From: Acinetobacter sp. NIPH 298
GTDB lineage: Bacteria > Pseudomonadota > Gammaproteobacteria > Pseudomonadales > Moraxellaceae
NCBI RefSeq assembly: GCF_000369505.1
Contig: NZ_KB850055.1
Span: forward strand, 1,240,001 to 1,304,000
Length of the DNA: 64,000 nucleotides
Direction of reading: 5' to 3'
Shown here: positions 53,196-63,366 of the stretch, piece after piece
How the letters are laid out: each line of letters starts with the position of its first letter
Numbering within the stretch: position 1 is the first letter of the stretch
Notes under the pieces: model-generated
Databases searched by the model: none
The model's input: the letters and a program-made list of their open reading frames with translations, nothing else
What the model was told of the DNA's origin: nothing
Translations under genes and position numbers: made by a program

Positions 53196-53894
53196 ATGAG
53201 AGTAGATTATACACAAGATGAAATTGATTCTCGCACACTTAAACTGATTGTAGGATTAATTGCATTATTTCTGGCAAGTTTAACAAGTTTTTTAACGCAG
53301 GGAGAAATACAATCTATTAGTGAATCTTATCATCATGATGGATTAGTGCGTAATATATTCGTAGGTTGTCTATTTGCAATAGCTTCTTTCCTATTCGCTT
53401 ACAACGGTCAAGAACCTCAAAAAGAAGCTCTCATTAGTAAAATTGCAGCAGTTTCAGCACTTGGAGTTGCATTATTCCCTTGTAAATGTGAGGTGATGGG
53501 TAATGTTTGCAAAAATATTAATAAATATAATCAAATAGTTTTTGGAATTATGCATATTATATCTGCGATTGTTATGTTCCTCATTTTAGCTAGATTCTGT
53601 CAAATTTTTTACCAAAGGGCAAAAACCAAATTTCTACGAGAGGGAAATATCATGGCAAAACGAAGATCTTATATATATCTTTTCTCAGGAATTACAATTG
53701 TCTTATCAATGTTGATACTAATACTAGATATGTTAATTCAAAATTTACCTAATCCCATCATTCTAAATCCTAGACTAGTGTACTGGTGTGAATTTTTTGG
53801 ACTTGTCGCGTTTGGAATCTCTTGGCTAACATCAAGTAAAATTTTACCATTTATGGCAATGGAACACGAAGAGTTGCACATCTTAAAAAAATAA
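53196..53894 (+). CDS. Polytopic membrane protein, unknown, AT-rich
   Basis: A 232-residue protein with about six membrane segments (roughly 15-34, 50-67, 80-94, 114-136, 160-180, 204-219). Motifs such as ISESYHHDGLVRNIFVGCLFAIASFLFAYNG, an extracytoplasmic CKCEVMGNVC cluster and a FGISWLTSSK end recall a widespread but uncharacterised family of small membrane proteins. The gene and its leader are more AT-rich than its neighbours and it has its own upstream AT-rich spacer, which hints at transfer. No function can be given. Confidence 0.7.
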   Translation: MRVDYTQDEIDSRTLKLIVGLIALFLASLTSFLTQGEIQSISESYHHDGLVRNIFVGCLFAIASFLFAYNGQEPQKEALISKIAAVSALGVALFPCKCEVMGNVCKNINKYNQIVFGIMHIISAIVMFLILARFCQIFYQRAKTKFLREGNIMAKRRSYIYLFSGITIVLSMLILILDMLIQNLPNPIILNPRLVYWCEFFGLVAFGISWLTSSKILPFMAMEHEELHILKK

Positions 53895-53939
53895 TTATTC
53901 TCTCTTGTAGTTCCTGAGAAATATTTCCACATAGGAATT

Positions 53940-53974
53940 CAGTTTAATTTACGATGATAAGGTAAATTAAACTG
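53940..53974. terminator. Stem-loop between convergent membrane-protein gene and gor
   Basis: CAGTTTAATTTAC and GTAAATTAAACTG are perfectly complementary across a nine-base loop. There is no long T-run, but the position between two convergent stops suggests a shared terminator. Confidence 0.55.
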
Positions 53975-53982
53975 AGTCTTAC

Positions 53983-55335
53983 CTACCGCATCGTTACAAA
54001 TTCTTCGGCCGAAGTTGGATGAATTGCAACAGTATTATCAAAATCTTGTTTAGTTGCACCCATTCTCAATGCGACTGCAAAGCCCTGCAAGATTTCATCC
54101 ATCCCCAAACCAATCCCATGGATCCCAACAATCTTCTCTTCTTCACCAACACAAACCAATTTCATTTTAGTTGGCTGTCGATGCTGGGTAATCGCACTAA
54201 ACATCGCAGTAAAAGATGAGTTATAAACTTTCACTGAATGTTTACCATATTTTTCAATTGCTTCAGCTTCAGTGATTCCAACTGTGCCAATCGGTGGATG
54301 GCTAAACACCACGGTTGGAATATTGTCATAATCCAAATATTCATCAGGCTTATCGTTAAACAGTCTTTCAGATAAGCGACGACCTGCTGCTACTGCAACA
54401 GGTGTTAGCTCCATTTTACCCGTGATGTCACCAACCGCATAAATGCCCTCTTGCGAGGTATTCTGGTACTTATCAACCTCGATATAACCTCTCTCATCTA
54501 ACTTAATATTGGCTTGATCAAGATTCAGACCCGATGTATTCGGCTCTCGTCCTGTTGCCCATATTAAGCAATCAACAGTATGCTGCTCACCATTTTCTAA
54601 ATGTAACACGACCGAACCATCTTCATTTTTTGTGACCCGCTTAGGCACCGCCTGCGTATGTACGATGATTCCATCTGTTTGCATCACCTCAAGCAAAGTT
54701 TCACTGATGAATCGATCAAAACGACGTACAGGTAAATCCTTACGAATAAACAATTCCACCTTTGAGCCTAAGGCATTCAGAACGCCTGCAAGCTCAACTG
54801 CGATATAGCCAGAACCCACAACGGCTGTTCTTTTAGGCAAAGCTGTTAATTCAAAAAAACCATTTGAATCGATGCCATATTCAACGCCATCAAGCTTAGG
54901 TAAGGCAGGCTGCGTTCCCGTTGCAATTAAAATATGTTCCGCAGTGTAGCGCTCAGCATTGACTTGAATGGTATTTTTATCAATAAAAGTTGCAGCACCA
55001 TGAATCATATCAACTTTATTGTTACTTAGGCTATTTTGATAAGACTGATGAATCCGCTCGATATAGTCTTGTCTATTCTTGATTAAGATCTGCCAATCAA
55101 ATAACTCTAGTTTGCTATTGAAGCCATAATCAGATCCGTATTTTTGAATGGTTTCAGCGACTTGTGCAGCATACCACATCACTTTTTTAGGTACACAGCC
55201 AACATTGACACAAGTTCCACCGATTTCGCTCCTTTCAATCAAGGCGCATTTTTTACCGTACATCGCTGCTCGATTCATCGATGCAATACCACCGCTACCA
55301 CCACCGATCACAATATAATCATAATGTTTTGTCAT
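53983..55335 (-). CDS. gor: Glutathione-disulfide reductase
   Basis: A 450-residue FAD/NAD(P) disulfide oxidoreductase. FAD motif GGGSGGIAS, redox-active [12 protein letters not shown] (Cys pair), NAD(P) motif [13 protein letters not shown] followed by [12 protein letters not shown] (the arginines favour NADPH), and the C-terminal catalytic His in [14 protein letters not shown] are all present. It keeps glutathione reduced in the cytoplasm. A chance or meaningful third copy of a 16-base repeat lies inside the coding region at 55022-55037. Confidence 0.94.
   Translation of the reverse strand: MTKHYDYIVIGGGSGGIASMNRAAMYGKKCALIERSEIGGTCVNVGCVPKKVMWYAAQVAETIQKYGSDYGFNSKLELFDWQILIKNRQDYIERIHQSYQNSLSNNKVDMIHGAATFIDKNTIQVNAERYTAEHILIATGTQPALPKLDGVEYGIDSNGFFELTALPKRTAVVGSGYIAVELAGVLNALGSKVELFIRKDLPVRRFDRFISETLLEVMQTDGIIVHTQAVPKRVTKNEDGSVVLHLENGEQHTVDCLIWATGREPNTSGLNLDQANIKLDERGYIEVDKYQNTSQEGIYAVGDITGKMELTPVAVAAGRRLSERLFNDKPDEYLDYDNIPTVVFSHPPIGTVGITEAEAIEKYGKHSVKVYNSSFTAMFSAITQHRQPTKMKLVCVGEEEKIVGIHGIGLGMDEILQGFAVALRMGATKQDFDNTVAIHPTSAEEFVTMR
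55022..55037 (+). repeat. 16-base repeat, copy 3 (inside gor)
   Basis: TTACTTAGGCTATTTT, identical to the two copies that flank the hypothetical gene near 48.3-48.7 kb, but here within a coding region. Confidence 0.4.
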
Positions 55336-55435
55336 TTCAGCCTCAATATCAGGATTTTTAGTTTTACGTTATAGATAGATATACAGCAAGAGGATTTAAA
55401 AACTGCCCTTTTTTATTTTTTTAATACAAGAAAAT

Positions 55436-55471
55436 AAAAAAACACCGATCATTGCTGATCAGTGTTTTTTT
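55436..55471 (-). terminator. Terminator after alkM
   Basis: AAAAAACAC plus GATCA pairs with TGATC plus GTGTTTTTT around a TTGC loop; T-runs flank both sides. It lies 16 bases beyond the alkM stop. Confidence 0.88.
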
Positions 55472-55486
55472 ATTGGAAGCTTAAAA

Positions 55487-56743
55487 TTAGCCTGTAACAG
55501 CAACTTCAATGGATGCTTGTTCTAAAGACTGGTCAGCCACACCAAATTTTTTCAAAATTTTAGCACGACGTTTTGGATAGATATTGGCTTTATTTAAATC
55601 ACCTTTGTAATGATCAAATACACGCTTATCCATCATTTTGAACCATAGTGGTGGAATCAACGCAGGAAGTAACATGCTTGCATAGCCACTTGGCAACTCT
55701 GGCGCTTCATCAAAATGACGTAATGCTTGGAATGGACGAGTTGGATAAGCATGATGGTCTGAGTGACGCTGTAACTGATACAAGAACAAATTGGTCACAA
55801 TATTATTATTGTTCCAGCTATGTTCTGGCATCGTGCGTTGATATTTCCCATCTGCATTTTTCTGACGCTTCAAACCATAGTGTTCGATATAATTAATAAT
55901 CTCAAACAAAGTAATGCCATAGAATGCCTGAGTTGCTAAATAAGGAATTACACCCTTACCAAATAAACCAATCATCGAGCCGTGGAATGCTGCACTCATT
56001 CCCCAACCTTGAAGTAATTCATTATCTTTAGACCAGAATTCTAAGCCTTTACGTTTTAAACGATTGGTCTCGATCTCGATTGCTGACTTAAAAGAACCGA
56101 AGACTGTACGTGGCCAAAACTCATAAAATGTCTCACCCATTTGTGAAGATGCTGGATCTTCTGGTGTCGCCGCACGTTTATGGTGGCCATAAGGATGTTC
56201 TATACGGAAATGATTGTACCCTGTTGGAACAAGTGCCAAATGTGACAAAATATGGTCAATGCGATCATGTTTATGGCTGAGTTCATGTGCGGTATTAATC
56301 GCAATACCATTAATCGCACCCATTGAAATACCAAGGAAAATTTTATCAATGAATGATGTTTCTTTTCGACTTGTTAAATAACATGCATAAAAATTCGCTG
56401 CATACTGTAACGGAATAAAGCTTTTGACTAAACGCGAATAGTATGGATCTTTCTCTAAAAGCTTAATATCTTCTTCAGATGGATTATTGGCATCTTTACC
56501 AATGATTGTATCAATTGTTGGAATGACAATATGTAAAACAATCGGCCCACCCAATGCAAAGATTTTCTTCAATGGACGAGGTGCAAATTGGTAACCAGCT
56601 AAAATACCAATACCGATTACAGGTAAAGCTGGACTAATCGCCCATAAATAACGTTTACGATCCAACGCTGTTTTTGATTTAGGAATGCTTACTGGTGTAA
56701 GTTCATGCTCAACATTTACTGGCGCATTCATCATCTTTTCCAT
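55487..56743 (-). CDS. alkM: Alkane 1-monooxygenase (integral-membrane, AlkB type)
   Basis: A 418-residue membrane di-iron hydroxylase that oxidises medium/long n-alkanes to 1-alkanols with rubredoxin as electron donor. The three histidine boxes are visible: HELSHKHD, EHPYGHHKRAATPEDPASS, and LQRHSDHHAYPTRP, with further NYIEHYGLKR. About six membrane helices are spread over the first 270 residues. The sequence follows A. baylyi AlkM closely as I recall it (including RKRYLW and ISPALPVIGIGILAGYQF). ATG codons at 56743, 56734 and 56731 compete; homologues begin at MNAPV. The divergent regulator alkR lies upstream. No rubredoxin gene is in the window. Confidence 0.96.
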   Translation of the reverse strand: MEKMMNAPVNVEHELTPVSIPKSKTALDRKRYLWAISPALPVIGIGILAGYQFAPRPLKKIFALGGPIVLHIVIPTIDTIIGKDANNPSEEDIKLLEKDPYYSRLVKSFIPLQYAANFYACYLTSRKETSFIDKIFLGISMGAINGIAINTAHELSHKHDRIDHILSHLALVPTGYNHFRIEHPYGHHKRAATPEDPASSQMGETFYEFWPRTVFGSFKSAIEIETNRLKRKGLEFWSKDNELLQGWGMSAAFHGSMIGLFGKGVIPYLATQAFYGITLFEIINYIEHYGLKRQKNADGKYQRTMPEHSWNNNNIVTNLFLYQLQRHSDHHAYPTRPFQALRHFDEAPELPSGYASMLLPALIPPLWFKMMDKRVFDHYKGDLNKANIYPKRRAKILKKFGVADQSLEQASIEVAVTG

Positions 56744-56929
56744 ATCTTTTCTATATACTTATATTTTCTAGGAAAATGTAGCAGATTACAGTTGCGAGCG
56801 TCCAAAAAACCTATTTCAGCGTCTTTGGCATTTTCCCCCCTGTTTTTGTCCTTTAAGCACATAAACAGATATTGAGTTATCTCCATAGCACTCTATAATT
56901 TAAGAATAACTACATCATGTAAAAATCAT

Positions 56930-57862
56930 ATGGATGCCCTAAGTAAAATTTTTGCTGATATTCATTTAAACCACACTGAATATATCTACTTGAAAACTCA
57001 GGGAGAATGGAGTTTTTTTTGCCAAGATCAAAGCGCTTTGATTGTGCATATTGTTTTGGTTGGTTCGGTTTATATTCAAATTGATGCCCAGAACAGTTTG
57101 ACTGCTCATGCTGGCGAAATTGTGATTATTCCTTCTGGGAAAGCGCATATTGGTGCAGACAATGCGATTACCAAGCTCGTTGATGCGATTGATATTTCAA
57201 AATTCTTCGATGGTCACAAAGAAGATGCCTTAGAGTTTGGTACAGAATCTTCGAATAAAAATCTAATTTTAACGATCCGTTGCCAAATTGATACCATCAT
57301 GGCGCGCCCTTTTGTTCAAGCACTTCCGTTATTGATTCATCTGCAACAAGGAGATGCGACTGCACCTGAATGGCTACAAATAGGATTGCATTTCCTAGCA
57401 TTGGAAACTCAGAATATTCAGGCAGGTCGAGACATTATCATTGACCACTTGGTGAATATTTTACTAATCAAATGTATACGTGATCATATCCAACAAATAT
57501 CGACTCAACACGGTTGGCTCAGTGCGCTCAACCATCCTGAACTCAGTAATAGCTTAGCTGCAATTCACAACCATCCCGAAGATGCTTGGACCGTCGAATT
57601 ATTGGCAGAACAATGCTGTATGTCACGCTCAAAGTTTGCCAGTTTATTCCATGAGGTTATCGGTGAATCACCGCTAGCCTATTTACAACAACATCGGATG
57701 CGTTTAGCCAGCCAATATCTACGAAAAAGCAGTTATTCGATTCAACAAATTGCAAATAAAGTCGGATATTCATCGGAAACTGCCTTTAGCCAAGCGTTTA
57801 AAAGAACCTTTGAAGTATCACCTAAACAATATCGACAACAATTCATTGAGGACGACGACTAA
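56930..57862 (+). CDS. alkR: AraC/XylS-family regulator of alkane hydroxylase
   Basis: A 310-residue AraC-type activator. The N-terminal cupin-like half (HAGEIVIIPSGKAHIG) is a ligand-binding domain; the C-terminal half has the two helix-turn-helix motifs (WTVELLAEQCCMSRSKFASLFHEVIG and YSIQQIANKVGYSSETAFSQAFKRTFEVSPKQYR). It is transcribed divergently from alkM, with 186 bases between the starts, the arrangement known for alkR/alkM in Acinetobacter, where AlkR turns on alkM in the presence of alkanes. Operator half-sites cannot be placed confidently by eye. Confidence 0.93.
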   Translation: MDALSKIFADIHLNHTEYIYLKTQGEWSFFCQDQSALIVHIVLVGSVYIQIDAQNSLTAHAGEIVIIPSGKAHIGADNAITKLVDAIDISKFFDGHKEDALEFGTESSNKNLILTIRCQIDTIMARPFVQALPLLIHLQQGDATAPEWLQIGLHFLALETQNIQAGRDIIIDHLVNILLIKCIRDHIQQISTQHGWLSALNHPELSNSLAAIHNHPEDAWTVELLAEQCCMSRSKFASLFHEVIGESPLAYLQQHRMRLASQYLRKSSYSIQQIANKVGYSSETAFSQAFKRTFEVSPKQYRQQFIEDDD

Positions 57863-57867
57863 AATGC

Positions 57868-57893
57868 AAAAAAGACACCTCAGTGTCTTTTTT
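57868..57893. terminator. Bidirectional terminator between alkR and lpxA
   Basis: AAAAAAGACAC and GTGTCTTTTTT form a perfect 11-bp stem with a CTCA loop between convergent genes. Confidence 0.92.
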
Positions 57894-57919
57894 CTTATCT
57901 ATTAACCGCACTGAATCAA

Positions 57920-58708
57920 TTAACGCACAATACCGCGCGTTGATTTTTCTAAAGAGTCAATAAATAGTTGCGCTTCTGGTGTATTCACCAGTACTTCATT
58001 ACGAATCTGTTCAATAGCCTGCTCAGAGGTGAGGCCAGACTTATAAATCAGTTTATAGGCAGCTCTTAAGCCTTGAATGGTATCTCTTGACCAGCCTTTA
58101 CGTCGCATACCTTCAATGTTCATACCATATGCATGCGCTGGGTTTCCTGATGCCATCACATAGGCAGGAACATCTTTGAGAATCAATGCAGCACCACCAA
58201 TCATACTATATGAATCAATACGGCAAAATTGATGAATACCAGCATTACCACCGACAATAATATGATCACCAACATGTACATGGCCTGCAACGCCGACATT
58301 ATTGGCAAAAATATTGTGATTCCCAATCACACAATCATGTGCGATATGGGTATTCACCATAAATAGGTTATGACTACCAATCTTGGTAATGCCTTTATCC
58401 TGAACTGTACCTCTATGCAAGGTACAATGCTCACGGATAATATTGTGGTCGCCAATTTCCAACCACGTTTCTTCACCTTGATATTTCAAATCTTGGCAAA
58501 TTTCCCCAACACTAGAGAATTGGAAAATATCATTATTTTTACCAATCCGCGTAAAACCACCAATCACTACATGTGAGTGTAATTTTGTCCCCGTGTCAAT
58601 ACTTACATTTGGGCCTACAATGCAATACGGTCCAATCTGCACATCTGATGCAATTACTGCAGATGGATCGATAATAGCTGTAGGATGTATTAAATTTTGA
58701 CTACTCAT
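57920..58708 (-). CDS. lpxA: UDP-N-acetylglucosamine acyltransferase
   Basis: A 262-residue left-handed beta-helix enzyme that adds the first acyl chain to UDP-GlcNAc in lipid A synthesis. Hexapeptide repeats run from IHPTAIIDPSAVIASDVQIGPYCIVG onward; the catalytic His lies in NTHIAHDCVIG, and GVAGHVHVGDHIIVGGNAGIHQFCRI follows. ATGA overlap with fabZ (58705-58708) shows coupling. It is the last gene of the envelope cluster, ending at a strong terminator. Confidence 0.97.
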   Translation of the reverse strand: MSSQNLIHPTAIIDPSAVIASDVQIGPYCIVGPNVSIDTGTKLHSHVVIGGFTRIGKNNDIFQFSSVGEICQDLKYQGEETWLEIGDHNIIREHCTLHRGTVQDKGITKIGSHNLFMVNTHIAHDCVIGNHNIFANNVGVAGHVHVGDHIIVGGNAGIHQFCRIDSYSMIGGAALILKDVPAYVMASGNPAHAYGMNIEGMRRKGWSRDTIQGLRAAYKLIYKSGLTSEQAIEQIRNEVLVNTPEAQLFIDSLEKSTRGIVR

Positions 58709-59190
58709 GCCTGCTCAATTTTTTGGTGTGAAATAATAATCTCTGCCGTTGCAGCGATAATACCGTCAACGCTTGCAGTACAATTGTACTTGTAAATGCC
58801 GCGTTTTTGCATAACAAGTTCAGATTTTAAGATAAGCTGGTCACCAGCAACAACCTGTTTCTTAAATCTTATTTTTTCTGCACCAGCAAATAAGAACAAC
58901 GAACCCGCTTTTGGCTTTTGATTTGTTAATACAAAACCTAATATACCAGAGACCTGTGCTAAAGCTTCAATGATCAATACACCAGGCATAATCGGATAAG
59001 TGGGAAAATGTCCTTGAAGAAACTCTTCATTAATAGACACATTCTTATAACCGACAATGCTGTTTTCAGTCACTTCAGTCACACGATCAACTAATAAAAA
59101 AGGATAGCGATGAGGTAAATATTCGCGAATGGTCAAAATATCCATTGGCAATTCAGGCATTGTAAATGTTGGTAATGTAGATTCGGTCAT
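58705..59190 (-). CDS. fabZ: 3-hydroxyacyl-ACP dehydratase
   Basis: A 161-residue hot-dog-fold dehydratase of fatty acid synthesis. LPHRYPFLLVDRV and the catalytic-His segment QGHFPTYPIMPGVLIIEALAQVSG are diagnostic. It lies between lpxD and lpxA, as in most gammaproteobacteria, where it balances 3-hydroxyacyl-ACP use between membrane lipids and lipid A. It starts six bases after the lpxD stop and overlaps lpxA by four bases. Confidence 0.97.
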   Translation of the reverse strand: MTESTLPTFTMPELPMDILTIREYLPHRYPFLLVDRVTEVTENSIVGYKNVSINEEFLQGHFPTYPIMPGVLIIEALAQVSGILGFVLTNQKPKAGSLFLFAGAEKIRFKKQVVAGDQLILKSELVMQKRGIYKYNCTASVDGIIAATAEIIISHQKIEQA

Positions 59191-59196
59191 AATAAA

Positions 59197-60267
59197 TTAT
59201 TTACGTAACTTAAGGGTTGATTCAAGGGACTCTAATTGAGCTTGCATATGATCGAGTCTTTTCGTGATTTGGGTCAATGGCACATCTGCTAATTGTCTTA
59301 ACCGCACAATGGTCTTTTTCCAATGACTATTTTCAAAAAGTCCAACACCAGAAGAATACGTTCCAGCTTCATAAATATTTTTTGTGACCATTGACATTGC
59401 TGTAAGTGTCACATTATCCGTGATTTCAAGATGCCCAACCACCCCACAGGCTCCACCTAGAATACAGTTTTTGCCAATTTTCGTACTGCCAGCGATTCCA
59501 CATTTCGCGGCAATTGCTGTATTTTCACCAATATGTACATTGTGAGCGATTTGCACAAGGTTATCAATAATGACACCATCTTTCAAAATCGTGTCATCCA
59601 AAGCACCTCGATCAATACTACAATTTGAGCCAATACGCACGTCATTACCGATCTGAACTGAACCAAGTTGAGCAATTCGATGCCATTTCCCTTCATAAGG
59701 TGCAAAACCAAAGCCTTCTGTCCCGATCGCAGTATTTGCATGGATCCGAACACGATCTTTTAATGTCGCTTGTCCCGTAATGGTGACATGAGCATCAATA
59801 AAGCAATCTTTGCCGATCTCAACACCGTCATCAATAAATGAATGGGCTTGAATAATTGTATTTGCTCCAACCACACAGTTTTCGCCAATGATCACATAAT
59901 GTCCAATATAAACATCATCGGCAATGATTGCTGAGGGATGAATTTGAGCCGTGCTTTCAATACCACGCTGGAGGATTTTTGCTTCGAATATATGCGTGAG
60001 AACTGCAAATGCTAAATAAGGGTTATCAACAACAATAAAATTTTTCTTTTGTGGAAGTTGCTGCTTCAATGTTTCCGTGACGATATAAACACCAGCATGA
60101 CTTGCTTCTGCTTGGGCTAAATATTTTTCACCATTCACAAAACTAATATGCTGGTTCTGAGCCAGCTCTAAACTTGCCAAATTGGAAATTTGAAAGTCTT
60201 TTTCACCAAAAAACTCACCTTTTACAAGGTGAGCAAGTTCTTCTAAACGATAACGACTTCTATTCAT
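59197..60267 (-). CDS. lpxD: UDP-3-O-acylglucosamine N-acyltransferase
   Basis: A 356-residue enzyme that adds the N-linked acyl chain in lipid A synthesis. An N-terminal uridine-binding domain ([19 protein letters not shown]) leads into a hexapeptide-repeat beta-helix ([26 protein letters not shown] onward), with the catalytic His region [26 protein letters not shown]; the C-terminal helix ([27 protein letters not shown]) completes the trimer. It starts 3 bases after the skp stop. Confidence 0.97.
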   Translation of the reverse strand: MNRSRYRLEELAHLVKGEFFGEKDFQISNLASLELAQNQHISFVNGEKYLAQAEASHAGVYIVTETLKQQLPQKKNFIVVDNPYLAFAVLTHIFEAKILQRGIESTAQIHPSAIIADDVYIGHYVIIGENCVVGANTIIQAHSFIDDGVEIGKDCFIDAHVTITGQATLKDRVRIHANTAIGTEGFGFAPYEGKWHRIAQLGSVQIGNDVRIGSNCSIDRGALDDTILKDGVIIDNLVQIAHNVHIGENTAIAAKCGIAGSTKIGKNCILGGACGVVGHLEITDNVTLTAMSMVTKNIYEAGTYSSGVGLFENSHWKKTIVRLRQLADVPLTQITKRLDHMQAQLESLESTLKLRK

Positions 60268-60270
60268 TGA

Positions 60271-60759
60271 TTATTTCATTGCATTAACCTTTTGAATCAT
60301 TTTATCAGTTAAATCATACTTAGCGTCAGAGGCAATCGTAGAATTTTTATTCATAATAAAGTCTAAATTGTTTTCTTTACGCAGTTGTTCGGCTGCTTGC
60401 TTAACACGATTTTCAAAAGTCGTATTCATGGTTTGCAAACTTGACTGAACTTTAGTCTGTAAACCTTGTTGAGTCGTATTGAACTCATTTACTTTTGCCT
60501 GATATTGTGCAGAAAGTTTTTGTAAATCAGCTTGATTTGCAGATTGCGCTCTTTGTTGCAAACTCTCGATTTCTTTGCCTAACTGTTCCAATTTGGTCGA
60601 TGTCGGTTTTACCGATTGACCGAGACTGGCGTTCTGCTGTTTCAAATAGGTACTACTTTCAACAACTTTTGCTAAATCGACGACAGCAATACTTGCTGCA
60701 TTACTCATCGCAGATATCGTTAAACCTAAACCGAACATGACAGCGGTTAATGTTTTCAT
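60271..60759 (-). CDS. skp: Periplasmic chaperone Skp/OmpH
   Basis: A 162-residue protein with signal peptide ending AMSNA-AS. The mature SIAVVDLAKVVESSTYLKQQ opening and a long charged, Gln-rich coiled-coil region (about 45-125) give the jellyfish-tentacle pattern of Skp, which holds unfolded outer-membrane proteins. It lies directly after bamA and before lpxD, the conserved order. ENNLDFIMNKNSTIASD near the end is typical of the family. Confidence 0.94.
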   Translation of the reverse strand: MKTLTAVMFGLGLTISAMSNAASIAVVDLAKVVESSTYLKQQNASLGQSVKPTSTKLEQLGKEIESLQQRAQSANQADLQKLSAQYQAKVNEFNTTQQGLQTKVQSSLQTMNTTFENRVKQAAEQLRKENNLDFIMNKNSTIASDAKYDLTDKMIQKVNAMK

Positions 60760-60804
60760 GATTCCATCCTTTGTATATTTTTCAAAAATTAAACAAGGTC
60801 GTAC

Positions 60805-63330
60805 TTAGAATGTACGACCAATTTCAAATTGGATTGATTTAGTGTCATCACCCTTCTTGTCATTAAGCGGGTAAGCATAACTCAGCGATAACGGTCCAAT
60901 CATAGTGATCCATGTAAAACCTGCACCAACACTGTAGCGCATATTTCCAGCATCAAAGTTGTAGTTGTCTTTACAGTATTGTTTTATATCGACATTGCTA
61001 CCATTTACTGAAATGTTACCTTTAGGCACATCACATTTCGTATCAAACACTTGTGCGCCTTCAGCAAACAGTACAGGTCTGACTTGACGTGCCCAATCCC
61101 CTTTGAATGGCACAGGTAGTGCGAGTTCAGTACCAAACTGGACTAGTGCATTACCACCGACTTCTTCAGGATCTGGGTCATTTCTACCTGTTTCTTGGAA
61201 AATAACACTTGGATATTTTGGACCCAAAGAGCTGTTGTCATAGCCACGAACTGAGCCATAACCACCTGCATAAAAGTTCTTATAGAATGGTAGATCATTA
61301 CCAAAACCTAACTTACCATATCCCCGAAGTACAAAACCTTTTGGTAATGATTTAAATGCTTGCGCATCATAAGTTAGTTTTTGATAGTCAACATCACTAC
61401 CTGGAAGACCCACTTCTAGGCCAACACGATGCGACATACCTGATGTTGGGAAAACTGGTCGGTTAAGCGTATTATATGACCAGCCTAGATTTAAATTATA
61501 TGTAAGGAATTCACCTTCGAAAGCACTGTCGTAATGCTCAAATCCGCCTTCACAAGTACCAGGTATTGGTTTTGGATGATCGATATCGGTTTCATCCATC
61601 TCGTTTTTGCCACTTGGACACCATTGTGACTGTCCAGTAGCCTTTCCACCATTATTCAACAGATAATCACGAATATAAGTAGATACGCTTGGTCCTGTTC
61701 TAACTTTGGTTTTATCGACACCCAATGATGCACTTAAGCTTTGATTTTCATCAATCGGATAACCAAAGCTTAGACTTCCACCTAAACTATCTGTCACGTA
61801 GTTATTGACGTTAAAGTCTTTATTTAGCTTGGTTTTACGATAGTAAACATTATAACCACGACTCACACCATCAATCGTGAAATATGGGTCAGTCACACTT
61901 AGGTTGTAATAATCTTGTGTTTCAGAACGAGATAAATCAATTGCAACACGATTACCAGTTCCCATGAAATTGGTCTGACTTAAACCTGCTTGGAAGGTTA
62001 CACCACCATTTTGAGAGTAACCGACTGCTAAAGTTGTCGTTCCTGAATGTTGCTCTTCAACAGCGACATTTAAATCAACTTGGTCAGGTGTGTTTGGTAC
62101 ACGAACAGGCTTAACATCAACGGTTTTAAAGAAGCCTGTACGCTCTAAACGAATTTTTGATAAATCAATTTTTTCATTACTTGCCAATGCACCTTCCATT
62201 TGGCGCATTTCACGACGTAAAACCTCATCCGCGGTCTTATTATTACCTGTGAAGTTAACACGACGTACCGTAACTTGTTGCCCCGGATTGATATAGTAAT
62301 TCAGATTCACCAATCCAGTTTGGTTATTAATCTCAGGTACGACATTGACCTCAGCGTAATAATAACCAGCATTACCATACTTTCTCAGTAATAGTTGCTT
62401 AACGGCATTCACTCTTTCTTGTGAATAGGTTTCGCCATCTTTATATAGTTTTAGTGCTTTTAGTTCTTCAGGCTTATAAAGTGCATCACCTAAGAATTTG
62501 GTCTCGCCAAACTTAAATTGACTACCTTCATCAACAGAAACTTCGATAAAGATATTCTTTTTATCTTCACTGATATTCAGTTGTGAATTAATAATATTAA
62601 AATTGATATAACCTTTGTTGAGATATAACGCACGTAAAGCTTCTAAGCTTGCTGCCATTTTTTCACGTGCATAGCGGTCATTACGAGTTACAACAGAAGC
62701 CCAGCCACTTTCTTTTACTGCGAAAGCTTGCTTGATATCACTGTCACTAAATACAGTATTACCAATGATATTAATATCGAATACTTTAGCTGCTGTTCCT
62801 TCATTGAAGTTCAATAATAACTCAACACGGTTGTTTGGTCGTGCAACTGTTTCTACTGTCACATCAGCATCATAACGACCTTGCTGGGTATACTGTTGTT
62901 CAAGTTCAGTTTCAATGATCTGTAGCGCAGACTTCTTGAACACTTCGCCCTCAGCGATTCCCATCTTCTTCAAGCCTTGTTCCAAGGCTTCTTTTGGAAT
63001 AAGTTTATTTCCTTTAAACTCCAACTTGGAAATCACTGGACGTTCGACGACTTTGAACACCAATACATCGCTTTCTTTATAGACTTTAATGTCATCAAAT
63101 AAACCTGATGCATATAAACTACGAATAGCCTCAGCAATCATTGGATCATTGACACGATCACCACTATTTATTGGCAACATCGAATAAATACTTGCAGGTG
63201 TTAAACGCACTAGCCCATCAATTCGTATATCTCGTGCAAGAAACTCATCTGCTGCGTATGCTTGTTGTACCACTGCCATCGCACTGACCAGTGCCAAAGG
63301 CATTAATAAATGTGTGTGACGCATGCCCAT
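60805..63330 (-). CDS. bamA: Outer-membrane protein assembly factor BamA
   Basis: An 841-residue Omp85 protein with a signal peptide ending QQAYA, five POTRA domains (from about residue 27 to 420, beginning FLARDIRIDGLVRLTPASIYSMLP) and a 16-strand barrel containing the conserved VRGYDNSSLGP (VRGF/Y motif) and ending with Phe (SIQFEIGRTF). It is the core of the BAM complex that inserts beta-barrel proteins. It lies 36 bases downstream of rseP and 45 upstream of skp. ATG 63330 or 63324 could start it. Confidence 0.97.
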   Translation of the reverse strand: MGMRHTHLLMPLALVSAMAVVQQAYAADEFLARDIRIDGLVRLTPASIYSMLPINSGDRVNDPMIAEAIRSLYASGLFDDIKVYKESDVLVFKVVERPVISKLEFKGNKLIPKEALEQGLKKMGIAEGEVFKKSALQIIETELEQQYTQQGRYDADVTVETVARPNNRVELLLNFNEGTAAKVFDINIIGNTVFSDSDIKQAFAVKESGWASVVTRNDRYAREKMAASLEALRALYLNKGYINFNIINSQLNISEDKKNIFIEVSVDEGSQFKFGETKFLGDALYKPEELKALKLYKDGETYSQERVNAVKQLLLRKYGNAGYYYAEVNVVPEINNQTGLVNLNYYINPGQQVTVRRVNFTGNNKTADEVLRREMRQMEGALASNEKIDLSKIRLERTGFFKTVDVKPVRVPNTPDQVDLNVAVEEQHSGTTTLAVGYSQNGGVTFQAGLSQTNFMGTGNRVAIDLSRSETQDYYNLSVTDPYFTIDGVSRGYNVYYRKTKLNKDFNVNNYVTDSLGGSLSFGYPIDENQSLSASLGVDKTKVRTGPSVSTYIRDYLLNNGGKATGQSQWCPSGKNEMDETDIDHPKPIPGTCEGGFEHYDSAFEGEFLTYNLNLGWSYNTLNRPVFPTSGMSHRVGLEVGLPGSDVDYQKLTYDAQAFKSLPKGFVLRGYGKLGFGNDLPFYKNFYAGGYGSVRGYDNSSLGPKYPSVIFQETGRNDPDPEEVGGNALVQFGTELALPVPFKGDWARQVRPVLFAEGAQVFDTKCDVPKGNISVNGSNVDIKQYCKDNYNFDAGNMRYSVGAGFTWITMIGPLSLSYAYPLNDKKGDDTKSIQFEIGRTF

Positions 63331-63366
63331 ATATTTTCCAGTAAGTTAAATTCCATTTGCGTTTTT

